NCBI RefSeq assembly: GCF_030269545.1
Contig: NZ_BSTN01000017.1
Location: 77,260-141,259, forward strand
Length of the DNA stretch: 64,000 nt
From: Actinomadura sp. NBRC 104425
Lineage (GTDB): Bacteria; Actinomycetota; Actinomycetes; Streptosporangiales; Streptosporangiaceae
Reading direction: 5' to 3'
Below, piece by piece: positions 1 through 9,719 of the stretch (positions within the stretch are counted from its first letter, which is position 1; each line of letters begins with the position of its first letter). Both the position numbers and the translations under genes were made by a program. Below the pieces are notes generated by a model that saw only the letters and a program-made list of their open reading frames with translations, was not told the origin of the DNA and ran no database searches.

Positions 1-2
1 AC

Positions 3-3000
3 GACCAGGAAGTGCGGCTCGACGGGGAACCCTCGTACCGGATTCCGCTCACCACCAAGACCCCCGACGAGCCGGGCGTGCACCTGGCGGTGACCGTGCG
101 GCCGTCGGACGCGGGGCGGGTCGTGGAGCTGACGCTCATCAACGCCCAGCTCGAACCGGTCAGCAATCCCGACACCGCCTGGCTGTTCCAGTCCGAACTC
201 GTCGTCACCGCGCTGGACGGCGCCAAGGCGATCTTCCTGCCGGTCGACGACCCCGCCGACGACCTGACCGCGGTGGGCGACGACCAGGAGGAAATGCACC
301 TGCGGCTCCTCTACCGCAACGAGCGCAGGTACGCATCGGGCCGCAACGTCGCCGTCCACGCCGACGTCCGCGACGGAGAACGGGCCGCGCACCGCCTCAC
401 CACCACCTGGATCCCCGCCTACGACGTGCCCGCGACCGTGGCGCCCACCGACTCGCCCTACCTGCGGGGCGCCGAGCTGTCGATGGACGCCCTCGCCGCG
501 GCCGACGCCGAAACGCTCAAGGCCGGGCTCGCCCCGCTGGCGGACGGCTACTCCACCTGGCTCGACGAGCGCGCCGCGCAGATCGGCGACCTGCCGGAGA
601 CGCTGCGGCCCGCCGCCGAGACCGCGGTGGCCAAGGCCCGGCAGGCGGCCGAGCGCATCGCCGCCGGGGTCCGGCTGCTCACCGACCCGCAGAGCCCGCG
701 GCACGAGCAGGCGCTGCGGGCGTTCCGGTTCGCCAACGAGGCGATGGCGCTGCAGCGGCGGCACACCGCCATCGGCCGGCTCCGCGGCACCGAGGGCCTG
801 ACCTTCGCGCAGGCCGAACGGCAGGTCCGGGAGCAGGGCGCCAAGGCGGCGTCGTGGCGGCCGTTCCAGCTGGCGTTCGTGCTGCTCAACCTGCCGTCCC
901 TCACCGATCCCGCCCACCCGGAGCGGGCCGCCGACCACACCGGCGTGGTCGATCTGCTGTTCTTCCCCACCGGCGGCGGCAAGACCGAGGCGTACCTGGG
1001 CCTGACCGCCTACACGTTCGCGATCCGGCGGCTGCAGAAGACGATCGGGACGGGTGCCGACGCGCGCAACGGCCTGGACGGCGTGGCCGTCCTCATGCGG
1101 TACACGCTGCGGCTGCTGACCGCGCAGCAGTTCCAGCGGGCGGCGGCCCTGGTGTGCGCGGCGGAGATCCTGCGGCAGCGCGACCCGGCCACATGGGGAA
1201 GCGAACCGTTCCGCATCGGCCTGTGGGTCGGCGGCGGCGTCTCCCCCAACTGGTTCGACGATGCTGAAGAGCAGATCGCCGCGGCGCGGCAGGCGGGGGA
1301 CGGCAAGCGCACCAACGTGCTGCAGACCCTCAGCTGCCCCTGGTGCGGCGAGCGGCTGCACGCCCACCACGACCTGAAGGTCAGGGAGGAGCTGCGGCGG
1401 GTCTTGCTGTTCTGCCCCAACGGGGAGGGCGACGGCGCCTGCCCGTTCTCCGAGCGCAAGAGCGCCACCGGCGAGGGGCTGCCGATCCTCACCATCGACG
1501 AAGAGATCTACCGGTACACGCCCAGCCTGGTCATCGCCACGGTCGACAAGCTGGCGCAGCTGCCCTGGCGCGGCTTCGCCGGGATGCTGTTCGGCCGGGT
1601 CGCGCAGCGCTGCCCGCGGCACGGCTACCGGCACGACGACCTGACCCCACGCACCAAGTGCGGCGGGCGCCACACCAAGAAGGGGGTGACGGTCGAGAGC
1701 GTCCCGGTCACCCGGCTGCGGCCGCCGGACCTCATCATCCAGGACGAGCTGCACCTGATCTCCGGCGCGCTGGGCACCACGGTCGGGCTGTTCGAGGCCG
1801 CCGTGGCCGAGCTGTGCACGTGGCGGGTGCCGGACGGGTCCGGCGGGAGCACCCTCACCGGGCCGAAGATCGTCGCGTCCACCGCCACCACCAAGCGCGC
1901 CGACAAGCAGGTGAGCGGGGTATTCGGCCGCGGCCTGGCCGTCTTCCCGCCCCAGGTGATCGACGTGGCGGACACCTTCTTCTCCCGGCAGATGCCCGTC
2001 ACCGAGGACGCCCCGGGGCGGCGCTACCTGGGCATCTGCGCGCACGGCGTCCGGCTGAAGTCGGCGGAGATCCGGCTCGCGGAGATCCTGCTCCTCGCCG
2101 GGCAGACCCTGTTCGACAAGTACGGCGAGCCCGCCGACCCGTACATGACGGTCGTCGGCTACTTCAACGCCACCCGGGAACTCGCCGGCATGCGCCGCTA
2201 CCTCGACGACGACGTCGCCACCCGGGTCCGCTCCCACGGCACGCTCAAGGACCTGTCCAACCGGCTCGTGCACCGCGCCGACATGCTCACCATCCAGGAG
2301 CTCACCTCCCGGATCTCCTCCGCCGACATCAGCGACGTGCTCAAACGGCTGGAATACGGATTCGACCCCGAGCTGGACACCACCGCCAGGCGGCAGCAGA
2401 TCGGCCAGGAATGGGCCGACATCCTCAAGGAGAGGAAACGCGACAAGCGCCGAGCCGCCCACCCGATCGCGGAACGGTGGAACAGGCGGCGCGGCGACGA
2501 CGTGGTGCCGGTCGACGTCGTGCTGGCCACCTCCATGCTCCAAGTGGGCGTGGACGTGTCCCGGTTCGGGCTGATGGTGGTGACCGGGCAGCCCAAGAAC
2601 ACCGCCGAGTACATCCAGGCGTCCTCCCGCGTCGGCCGCGACGCCGAGCGCCCGGGGCTGGTGCTGACGCTCTACAACTGGTCGCGTCCCCGCGACCTGG
2701 CCCACTACGAGGACTTCGAGCACTACCACGCCACCTTCTACCGGCAGGTGGAGGCGCTGTCGGTCACCCCGTACACGCGGCGGGCGCTCGACCGGGGGAC
2801 GGCGGCGACGTTCATCGCGGCCGTACGCCACTCCGCCGAACGGTTCTCCCGCGAGGTCGACGCCCACGACGTGCCGCTCGACGACCCCGTCGTCGAGGGG
2901 ATCGTGCAGCGGTGGCTGGACCGGGCCGAGGCGATCTGGGGGCGGCGCGGCCGCGACTACCTCGACGAGCGCATCAAGGTCGTCAAGGACGCGTGGAACA

Positions 3001-3296
3001 AGCGCAAGACCGGCAGCACCCGGCTCGGCTACCAGAAAGGCAGCTACAACAAGCAGCAGCTCACCGGGCTGATCGAACCGGCGGACGGCGACCGGTGGGG
3101 CACGCTGACCGTCGGCCGGTCGATGCGGGAGACCGAGAACGAGATCAACCTGCTGCTGCCCGGGGGCGGCGAGATCTTCAACCCCGCCTACGGGGCGCCG
3201 GAATGGACGTTCGGCGAGCCCTCCGACGAGCCCGACCCCGACGAGCCGGTGGGCGACGAGCTGGGCGAGTCCACGCTGAACGGGAAGGGGAAGTGA
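3..3296 (+). CDS. drmA: DISARM helicase DrmA, 5'-truncated by the window edge
   Basis: SF2 helicase of a DISARM-type phage-defence system, thought to act with DrmB on incoming DNA. The open frame runs back past the first GTG (position 12) to the window edge, so the true start is probably outside. Walker A PTGGGKTE lies at about 966-990, a DELH box (IIQDELHLI) at about 1733-1759, motif III-like ASTATT near 1877, and the C-terminal helicase motifs ATSMLQVGVDVS and QASSRVGRD at about 2523-2643. A four-Cys CxxC pair (CPWCG and a later CPNGEGDGACPF) between the two helicase halves suggests a zinc-binding insert. The stop overlaps the drmB start (TGATG). Assignment rests on helicase architecture plus immediate adjacency to DUF1998 and PLD genes, the defining drmABC trio. 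The start and full length cannot be seen. Confidence 0.88.
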   Translation, partial: DQEVRLDGEPSYRIPLTTKTPDEPGVHLAVTVRPSDAGRVVELTLINAQLEPVSNPDTAWLFQSELVVTALDGAKAIFLPVDDPADDLTAVGDDQEEMHLRLLYRNERRYASGRNVAVHADVRDGERAAHRLTTTWIPAYDVPATVAPTDSPYLRGAELSMDALAAADAETLKAGLAPLADGYSTWLDERAAQIGDLPETLRPAAETAVAKARQAAERIAAGVRLLTDPQSPRHEQALRAFRFANEAMALQRRHTAIGRLRGTEGLTFAQAERQVREQGAKAASWRPFQLAFVLLNLPSLTDPAHPERAADHTGVVDLLFFPTGGGKTEAYLGLTAYTFAIRRLQKTIGTGADARNGLDGVAVLMRYTLRLLTAQQFQRAAALVCAAEILRQRDPATWGSEPFRIGLWVGGGVSPNWFDDAEEQIAAARQAGDGKRTNVLQTLSCPWCGERLHAHHDLKVREELRRVLLFCPNGEGDGACPFSERKSATGEGLPILTIDEEIYRYTPSLVIATVDKLAQLPWRGFAGMLFGRVAQRCPRHGYRHDDLTPRTKCGGRHTKKGVTVESVPVTRLRPPDLIIQDELHLISGALGTTVGLFEAAVAELCTWRVPDGSGGSTLTGPKIVASTATTKRADKQVSGVFGRGLAVFPPQVIDVADTFFSRQMPVTEDAPGRRYLGICAHGVRLKSAEIRLAEILLLAGQTLFDKYGEPADPYMTVVGYFNATRELAGMRRYLDDDVATRVRSHGTLKDLSNRLVHRADMLTIQELTSRISSADISDVLKRLEYGFDPELDTTARRQQIGQEWADILKERKRDKRRAAHPIAERWNRRRGDDVVPVDVVLATSMLQVGVDVSRFGLMVVTGQPKNTAEYIQASSRVGRDAERPGLVLTLYNWSRPRDLAHYEDFEHYHATFYRQVEALSVTPYTRRALDRGTAATFIAAVRHSAERFSREVDAHDVPLDDPVVEGIVQRWLDRAEAIWGRRGRDYLDERIKVVKDAWNKRKTGSTRLGYQKGSYNKQQLTGLIEPADGDRWGTLTVGRSMRETENEINLLLPGGGEIFNPAYGAPEWTFGEPSDEPDPDEPVGDELGESTLNGKGK

Positions 3297-5203
3297 TGGC
3301 GGCCACCAGCGACCGGTACTTCCGCCGGGTCGGCGCCGTGCGGCCCAGCCACCTGATGTTCACCAGCGGGGTCGGGGCGCTCGTCGACCTGCCCAACTTC
3401 GCGGTGCTGGTGCGCGGCCTGGACGACTGGGACACCGGACCGATGGCCGGGTACGTCCCACTGACCGAGCCGCGGCTGCTCAAGGCCGTGCAGGGCACCC
3501 TGGGCGACACGGTCAAGCAGCTGCGGCCGGCCCCGTGGATGCCGGGGATCGACTCCAACCCGGCCGGCCCGGCGTCCAAGGTCGGAGTGCCCGTCATGCC
3601 GTTCCCGAGCTGGATGCGTTGCACCGTCTGCGACCAGCTCGCACCCCTCGACTCGCAGATCTTCGGCTTCGAGAACGACAAGGCGCGCAAACCCCATGAC
3701 GCCCACTTCTTCCACGCCGACTGCCCCCGCAAGCGCAGCGGCAGAAAGCCCCTCGCCGTGCCCGCCCGGTTCGTGCTGGCCTGCAACGACGGGCATCTCG
3801 ACGACTTCCCGTACGTGAACTTCGTGCACAAGGGGACCGGCTGCCCCAAGGCCAGCCATCCGACCCTCAAGATGGACGACCGCGGCGGGAACCTGGGCGC
3901 CAACGTCGCACTCATGTGCGTCAGCTGCGGGGAGAAGCGCAACATCCGTGACGCGCTGGGCCGCCGCGGCGAGGAGAACCTGCCGCGCTGCCGGGGACGG
4001 CACCCGCACCTGGGGACGTTCGAGGAGGGCTGCGAGCGCGACCCCAAGGTGCTGGTGATCGGTGCGTCCAACCAGTGGTTCCCCGAGACGCTGTCGGCGC
4101 TGTACGTGCCGCCCACCGACGCCGGTGAGCTGGCCGACAAGGTCGTGCAGTACTGGGACCAGGGCGTCGGCTCGATGCCCGGCAGGGAGTACCTCCGCTA
4201 CAGCCGCGAGAACGTCCCGGCGTTCCGCGAGTTCACCAAGTGGAGCGACGAGGAGATCTGGGCCGCCATCGAGCAGCGCCGCAAGATCCTGGAGGAGGGG
4301 CGGCCCGAGGAGAAGCGCAGAACCGACCTGCGCACCGCCGAATGGGAGATCTTCACCTCGCCCAAGGAGCCCGAGCCGAGCGACGACTTCGCGCTGCGCC
4401 GCGACCCGGACGGCGTGCCCGCCGAACTGAAAGAGATCTTCTCCGACGTCGTCCAGGTGGAGCGGCTGCGCGAGGTCCGCGCCCTCATCGGCTTCACCCG
4501 TCTCGACGCGCCCGACCCCGACGAGCCGGACCTGGTGAAGCGGGCGCCGCTGGCGAAGGACAGGCCCACCTGGGTGCCGGCGAGCGAGGTCCGCGGCGAA
4601 GGCATCTTCCTGCGCGTGCCCGAGCGGCTGCTGCAGGAATGGGAGGAACGCGTCGAGGAGTCCGACGCGCTCGACAAGCACCGGGAGGCGTACAAGCGGT
4701 TCCGGGAGAACCGGCAGTCCGACCGGCTGCCCGCCCCGACCGACCCGATGCGGGGATGGCCCGGGGCGCGGTACATCGCCCTGCACACGCTGTCGCACCT
4801 GCTGATCCGCACCATCGCGCTGGAATGCGGGTACAGCTCGGCCAGCCTGTCGGAGCTGATCTACTCGGGCACCGAGGACGACCCGAACCGCAGCGGCATC
4901 CTCATCTACACCGCCGTGCCCGACGCCGAAGGGACGCTGGGCGGCCTGGTGTCGCTGGCCGAACCGGACGCGCTGGTGCGGCTCACCCGGCGGGCCCTCG
5001 CCGACGCCCGCCGCTGCTCGTCCGACCCGCTGTGCGCCGACCGGCTGCCGGAGGCGCCCGAGGACTTCCTGCACGGCGCGGCGTGCCACGTGTGCCTGTT
5101 CGTGTCCGAGACCACCTGCGAACGCGGCAACCGGTTCCTGGACCGGCGGTTCGTCGTGCCGATCGACGACCCGTCGCTCGCCCTGTTCCCCGCGGTGCCC
5201 TGA
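3296..5203 (+). CDS. drmB: DISARM DUF1998 protein DrmB
   Basis: 635-residue protein with the DUF1998 signature of DrmB, the partner of the DrmA helicase. The ATG shares one base with the drmA stop, which indicates translational coupling. The N-terminus has the RRVGAVRPSHLMFTSGVGAL motif common to DUF1998 proteins. Cysteine pairs occur near residues 105-108 (CTVC) and 207-210 (CVSC). A C-terminal cluster (CSSDPLC, then ACHVCLF and TTCERGNRFLDR) is the conserved metal-binding end of DUF1998. The region YIALHTLSHLLIRTIALECGYSS, near two-thirds of the protein, is also typical of the family. No enzymatic motif is visible. Known DrmAB forms a DNA-binding complex; that role here is inferred from homology and context. 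Confidence 0.88.
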   Translation: MAATSDRYFRRVGAVRPSHLMFTSGVGALVDLPNFAVLVRGLDDWDTGPMAGYVPLTEPRLLKAVQGTLGDTVKQLRPAPWMPGIDSNPAGPASKVGVPVMPFPSWMRCTVCDQLAPLDSQIFGFENDKARKPHDAHFFHADCPRKRSGRKPLAVPARFVLACNDGHLDDFPYVNFVHKGTGCPKASHPTLKMDDRGGNLGANVALMCVSCGEKRNIRDALGRRGEENLPRCRGRHPHLGTFEEGCERDPKVLVIGASNQWFPETLSALYVPPTDAGELADKVVQYWDQGVGSMPGREYLRYSRENVPAFREFTKWSDEEIWAAIEQRRKILEEGRPEEKRRTDLRTAEWEIFTSPKEPEPSDDFALRRDPDGVPAELKEIFSDVVQVERLREVRALIGFTRLDAPDPDEPDLVKRAPLAKDRPTWVPASEVRGEGIFLRVPERLLQEWEERVEESDALDKHREAYKRFRENRQSDRLPAPTDPMRGWPGARYIALHTLSHLLIRTIALECGYSSASLSELIYSGTEDDPNRSGILIYTAVPDAEGTLGGLVSLAEPDALVRLTRRALADARRCSSDPLCADRLPEAPEDFLHGAACHVCLFVSETTCERGNRFLDRRFVVPIDDPSLALFPAVP

Positions 5204-5207
5204 CGCC

Positions 5208-5987
5208 ATGCCGGTCGAGGAGTTCGAGGCGGCGGTGGCCTCGGCCGTGATGCGGCTGGGGCCCGCGCAACTGCGCGTGCTGGCCGACCGGATCGCCGAG
5301 GGCGCACCCCGCGGGCTCGTGGTGGCGGCGCTGCCCGCCTTCCCCGACGAGGCCGCGGCCATCCACGACGCGGCACGCCGCGCCGACGGCCTCACCGCCC
5401 ACGCGGCCGCGTCCTACCTGCGCGGGGCCGCCGCGGCCCTGGCCCACCGGGACGCCGCCGTGCACGTGGAGACGGTGTGGAGCGGGCCGGGCAGCCACGC
5501 GGTGCCGGTGCGCGCGACCGCCCGCGTGCTCGTCGAACTGGTGGCGGAGGCCGCGAGCGAACTGGTGCTCATGACCTACTCGGCCAGGCCGTACGAGCCG
5601 TTGCTGGAAGCCCTCGGCGCCGCGATCGCGCGCGGCGTGGCCGTGACCGTGGTCGTGGAGACCCTGCAAGGCGCCGGGAGCGCCCTGGCGGGCGCAGAAC
5701 CGGCGGCGGCGTTCGCGCGGCTGCCCGGCGTGCAGCTGTGGCACTGGCCGGTGGCGCGGCGCCCCGACACCGGCGCCAGGATGCACGCCAAGCTGGCCGT
5801 CGCCGACCGGCGCGTGCTGCTGGTGTCCAGCGCGAACCTGACCTTGTCGGGCGCGGAGAACAACATCGAGGCGGGAGTGCTCGTCCGCGGCGGGACGCCG
5901 CCCCGGCGCGCCGCCGAGCACGTCGCCGAACTCAAGACCCGCGGGATCCTGACGCGGCTGCCGGTCGGCCACGGAGGAGGGGCATGA
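5208..5987 (+). CDS. drmC: DISARM phospholipase D-fold protein DrmC
   Basis: 259-residue PLD-superfamily protein, third member of the drmABC core. It has one intact HxKx4D motif (H193, K195, D200, in MHAKLAVADRRVLLVSSANL), followed by the SSANLT strand typical of PLD-fold nucleases. A single HKD copy implies that any active site forms by dimerisation. It starts four bases after the drmB stop, and its stop overlaps the next ATG (ATGA), so all four genes are probably one transcript. In characterised DISARM, DrmC is reported as dispensable for part of the protection. Its nuclease role here is inferred. Confidence 0.85.
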   Translation: MPVEEFEAAVASAVMRLGPAQLRVLADRIAEGAPRGLVVAALPAFPDEAAAIHDAARRADGLTAHAAASYLRGAAAALAHRDAAVHVETVWSGPGSHAVPVRATARVLVELVAEAASELVLMTYSARPYEPLLEALGAAIARGVAVTVVVETLQGAGSALAGAEPAAAFARLPGVQLWHWPVARRPDTGARMHAKLAVADRRVLLVSSANLTLSGAENNIEAGVLVRGGTPPRRAAEHVAELKTRGILTRLPVGHGGGA

Positions 5988-8029
5988 GCGACGACGCCAC
6001 CGTGAAGGCCGCCGACATCGCCCGCCTCACCGGCGTCGGCCGGGCGGCGGTGAGCAACTGGCGCCGCCGCTACGACGACTTCCCGCAGCCCGTGGGAGGC
6101 ACCGCCGAAAGCCCGCTGTTCTCCCTGCGGGAGGTCGAGCAATGGCTGACCGCGCACGGCAAGGTCAAGGCGGTCGCCGCGGAGGACCTGGTGTGGCAGC
6201 GGCTGCGCAACTCGCTCGGCGACCTGCGGCTCGGCGACGTCCTCGGCTACACCGGCGCGTTCCTGCTGTTCCTGCGGCGCTGCCCGCAAAAGTGGCGGCG
6301 GCTCGACGCGCTGCCGGACGAGGAGATGGCGCGGCGGCTGCCCGGGGCGGTCGCCGAGGAGCTGGGCGATCTGCCCGGCGGCCGGCCGCCGCCCAGGCTG
6401 GGCGCGCGGAACGCGCCGCTGGTGCGGGAGGTCGCCCGGCTCGCCCGGCACCACGGCGAGACGCAGACCTTCGAACTGCTGTACGAGCGGTACGCCGCCC
6501 AGATGCGGCGCGCCCCGTCCGCCTCCCCGGAGGCCGCCGCGGTGATGGCGGCACTGGCGGACGTCGCGGGCGGCGACACCGTCCTCGACCCCGCCTGCGG
6601 AACCGGCACGCTGCTGCTGCAGGCCGCCGCCTGCGGCGCGGCCCGCACCGTCGGGCAGGAACGCGACGATGCCGGGGCGCGCATCGCCGCGCTGCGGCTG
6701 CTGCTGCGCGGCCACCCGGCCGAGGTGGCCGCCGGTGACGCGCTGCGCGCCGACGCCCATGCCGGGCTGTGCGCCGACGCGGTGCTGTGCGTCCCGCCGT
6801 ACGGCGACCGGCACTGGGGGCGCGACGACCTCGTCGGCGACCCGCGCTGGGAGTACGGGCTGCCCGCCAGGAGCGAACCGGAACTGGCCTGGGTGCAGCA
6901 CGCGCTGGCGCGGCTGCGGCCCGGCGGCCGGGCCCTCGTGCTGATGCCGTCCGCCGCCGCGGCGCGGCCCTCGGGCCGCCGGGTCCGCGGCCAACTGCTG
7001 CGCGCCGGTGCGCTGCGGGCGGTCATCGCGCTGCCCGCCGGGGCGGCACCGCAGTCGCCGCTGGCGCCGCACCTGTGGGTGCTGCGCAGACCCGACCCGG
7101 CCGACGCGCCGCCCGGCCATGCCCTCATGCTCGACCTGTCCGGGGTGGGCGACTGGCGGGAGGTGACCGCGCAGGCGTGCCGCCGGTGGCGCGAGTTCAC
7201 CGGCCGACCCGGCCTGCGGGCCGGCGAACCCGCCGGTGAGCACGGCCGCGCGGTCTCCCTGGTGGAACTGCTCGACGAGGAGATCGACCTCACCCCCGCG
7301 CGGTGGGCACGGCGGCAGGCGGCGGTCACCGAGACCGCCTTCGCGGGGCTGCGCGACCGGCTCGACAAGGCGGTCGCCGCGCTGGCCGGGACCGTCCCCG
7401 AGCCGGGACTGCTGCGCCCCGCCTCCGGGAGGCGGCAGGCCGCCGCCCGCGCCGCGACGCCGCTGCCGGCCGGCGTCGTCACCCTGGCCGAACTGGTGAA
7501 AGCCGGGGCCGCCACGATCCAGCACGCCGCGATCAGCATGCGGACCGAGCGGGGAAGCGTGCCGGTGCTCACCGTGCGGGACGTCCTGGCGGGCCGCGCC
7601 GCCACCGGCCGCACACCGCCCGGCGCCGGGCTCCTCCGCCTGCGGGCGGGTGACATCGTGCTGCCGACCACGACGCGCTACCACGCCGTCCGGGTGATCG
7701 GGCAGGGCGAGGACGGCACGGTGCTCGGCCCCAACCTGCATCTCGTCCGCGTCGACCCGGCGCATTTCGACCCCCACTACCTGGCGGGGTTCCTGCGGAT
7801 CGCCGGGCGGGACAACGCCCCGCGCCTCTCGACGGGGTCCTCGCGCCTGGACGTGCGCCGGGTGAAGATCCCGCGCCTGCCGCTGGACGAGCAGCGCTCC
7901 TACGCCGAGGTGTTCCGCCGCCTCGACGCGCTGGAGCAGGCGATGCGGGAGGCGGGCGAACTCGTCGAACAGGTCGTCCGCGCGGGGCTGGAAGGACTTG
8001 CCGGGGGAAGCCTGCGCCCGAGAGCATGA
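5984..8029 (+). CDS. N-6 adenine DNA methylase fused to a specificity-like domain, with degenerate catalytic motif VPPY
   Basis: 681 residues. Residues 1-60 look like a winged helix or MerR-like HTH (VKAADIARLTGVGRAAVSNW). Residues about 180-400 form a type I/N-6 methylase domain with an intact AdoMet motif I (DPACGTGTLL, D202). The C-terminus (about 490-670) resembles an HsdS target-recognition half ending in a dimerisation helix (LPLDEQRSYAEVFRRLDAL). In a DISARM locus this would mark self DNA in the way DrmMI does. The catalytic motif IV, normally N/D-P-P-Y/F, reads V270-P-P-Y (codons gtc ccg ccg tac at 6791-6802), so the base-binding Asn is missing while the fold appears intact. It may be inactive, use another residue, or act only in recognition. 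It overlaps drmC by four bases. Placement after drmC differs from class 1 DISARM, where the methylase precedes drmA. Confidence 0.8.
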   Translation: MSDDATVKAADIARLTGVGRAAVSNWRRRYDDFPQPVGGTAESPLFSLREVEQWLTAHGKVKAVAAEDLVWQRLRNSLGDLRLGDVLGYTGAFLLFLRRCPQKWRRLDALPDEEMARRLPGAVAEELGDLPGGRPPPRLGARNAPLVREVARLARHHGETQTFELLYERYAAQMRRAPSASPEAAAVMAALADVAGGDTVLDPACGTGTLLLQAAACGAARTVGQERDDAGARIAALRLLLRGHPAEVAAGDALRADAHAGLCADAVLCVPPYGDRHWGRDDLVGDPRWEYGLPARSEPELAWVQHALARLRPGGRALVLMPSAAAARPSGRRVRGQLLRAGALRAVIALPAGAAPQSPLAPHLWVLRRPDPADAPPGHALMLDLSGVGDWREVTAQACRRWREFTGRPGLRAGEPAGEHGRAVSLVELLDEEIDLTPARWARRQAAVTETAFAGLRDRLDKAVAALAGTVPEPGLLRPASGRRQAAARAATPLPAGVVTLAELVKAGAATIQHAAISMRTERGSVPVLTVRDVLAGRAATGRTPPGAGLLRLRAGDIVLPTTTRYHAVRVIGQGEDGTVLGPNLHLVRVDPAHFDPHYLAGFLRIAGRDNAPRLSTGSSRLDVRRVKIPRLPLDEQRSYAEVFRRLDALEQAMREAGELVEQVVRAGLEGLAGGSLRPRA

Positions 8030-8083
8030 CATGTACTTTTCAAACATTCGCGGCAGGGGTCAGGACGGCTAAACGGAGGCGCC

Positions 8084-9649
8084 GTGGCGGGGGAGACGGT
8101 CATCGCCGACCGCTACCGGCTCGACAGGGCACCCCTCGGGGTCGGGGGCATGGGGACCGTGTGGGGGGCTCTGGACCAGACCTTGGCACGGCGGGTGGCG
8201 GTCAAACTCGTCAAGTCCCCCGACGAGGAGCTCACCCGCCGCTTCCTGCGGGAATGCAGGATCACCGCGGAGATGCACCATCCGGGCGTCCCCGCCGTCT
8301 ACGACATCGGCACCCACGACGGCTCCCCGTACCTGGTGATGGAGTTCGTCGACGGGCGCACCGTGGCCGACCTGATCGCCGAGGAGGAGGGGCTGCCCGT
8401 CGGCTGGGCGGCGGCGGTCGCCGCGCAGGCCTGCGCGGTGCTGGCCCTGGCGCACCGGCGGCGCCGCGTGCACCGCGACCTCAAACCGAGCAACCTGATG
8501 ATCCGCCCCGACGGCTCGGTCAAGGTGCTCGACTTCGGCCTGGCCGGTGCGCTGGAACCCGCGGACCTGACGCGCATCACCTCCACCGGGCAGCAGCTCG
8601 GCACCCCCGCCTACATGGCGCCCGAGCAGTTCAAGGGCGAACCGGTCAGCCCGCAGACCGACCTGTACGCGCTCGGCTGCGTGCTGTTCGAGATGCTCGC
8701 CGGACGGCCGCCGTACACCGGCTCCCAGTGGCAGATCATGCAGGGGCACACGGGCCGCCGGCCGCCCCGGCTGCACTCCCCGCGCGGGGACGTCCCCGCG
8801 GAACTGCGGGACCTGGTCTACGCGCTGCTGGCCAAAAAGCCGCAGGACCGCCCCTCCGGGGCGGGCGAGGTCTACACCCGGCTCGTGCCGTTCCTGCGCG
8901 ACCTCGGCCCGCTGGCCGACGCCGTCCGGCCCGCGCAGGGCGACCCGCTCCGGCTGTACGCGTCGATCGTCGCGCGGGTCGGCGTCGCGGCGGCCGTTCC
9001 CGACACCACCGCCGTCGAAGTCCCGCAGGCGGAGGGGAACGGTGCGCCGGAGCCGTCGAACCAGGGCGCCGGCGGCGAGGCGTCGCCGCGCAAGATCGAA
9101 CTGCGGTACGCGCGCGACGAGGCCCGCACCCTCGCCCGGCACGACCGCTTCACCGAGGCCACGCAGACGCTGTGGACGGCCGTGGAGGCGGCGGCCGCCG
9201 CCGACGGCCCCGACGACCCCGAAGTGCTGAGCGGACGGCTGCAACTCGCCGAACTCCTGTTCGAAGGGGCGGACTACGCCGCGGCGGCATCGGAGTTCCG
9301 CGCGGTCTGCGCCGCCCTCTCCGGACGCCACGGCCCCGACCGGGAACTGGCGTTCATGTGCCGGTCGCAGGAGGCCGCCTGCCAGGCGGCGCTCGGCGCC
9401 GTCGACGAGGCCATCGACCTGCTCACCGCGCTGATCGCCGACGAAGAGCGGGTGCTCGGGCCCGACGACGACCGGACGCTCGCCGCGCGGCTGCAACTCG
9501 GCCGGCTGCTCGCCGACACCGGCGACGACCGGGCCTTCGGCGTCCTGTCCGACCTGCGCGGCGACCTGCTGCGCTGGCGAGGCGCGGACCACCCCGACGT
9601 CCGCACCGTCGAAGAACTGCTGGCCGGGCCGCACCCCCACGACCCGTGA
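8084..9649 (+). CDS. soluble Ser/Thr protein kinase with C-terminal TPR-like repeats
   Basis: 521-residue Hanks-type kinase with a GTG start behind CGGAGG. It shows a glycine loop (LGVGGMGTVW), VAVK lysine K41, the catalytic loop HRDLKPSN with D132, DFG at D150, and an activation segment ending GTPAYMAPEQ. All catalytic residues are intact. After residue about 285, a region rich in paired helices (340-521) looks like tetratricopeptide repeats. No transmembrane helix is visible, unlike PASTA-type PknB sensors, so it should be cytosolic. It follows the methylase by 54 bases in the same direction. Kinases occur in other phage-defence systems (for example PglW in BREX/Pgl, and Stk2), so a signalling role in this island is plausible. 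Substrates are unknown. Confidence 0.85.
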   Translation: MAGETVIADRYRLDRAPLGVGGMGTVWGALDQTLARRVAVKLVKSPDEELTRRFLRECRITAEMHHPGVPAVYDIGTHDGSPYLVMEFVDGRTVADLIAEEEGLPVGWAAAVAAQACAVLALAHRRRRVHRDLKPSNLMIRPDGSVKVLDFGLAGALEPADLTRITSTGQQLGTPAYMAPEQFKGEPVSPQTDLYALGCVLFEMLAGRPPYTGSQWQIMQGHTGRRPPRLHSPRGDVPAELRDLVYALLAKKPQDRPSGAGEVYTRLVPFLRDLGPLADAVRPAQGDPLRLYASIVARVGVAAAVPDTTAVEVPQAEGNGAPEPSNQGAGGEASPRKIELRYARDEARTLARHDRFTEATQTLWTAVEAAAAADGPDDPEVLSGRLQLAELLFEGADYAAAASEFRAVCAALSGRHGPDRELAFMCRSQEAACQAALGAVDEAIDLLTALIADEERVLGPDDDRTLAARLQLGRLLADTGDDRAFGVLSDLRGDLLRWRGADHPDVRTVEELLAGPHPHDP

Positions 9650-9719
9650 TCCCACGCCCCGTGATACGCCCCGCCCCCCGCGACCCGTACCCCGACGACC
9701 CACGATGAGGAGCACCTGA

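Noticed and set aside
3188..5395. long minus-strand ORFs opposite drmB and similar long antisense ORFs elsewhere
   Set aside because: They are antisense artefacts of high GC; composition is Ala/Arg/Gly/Val-rich without domains.
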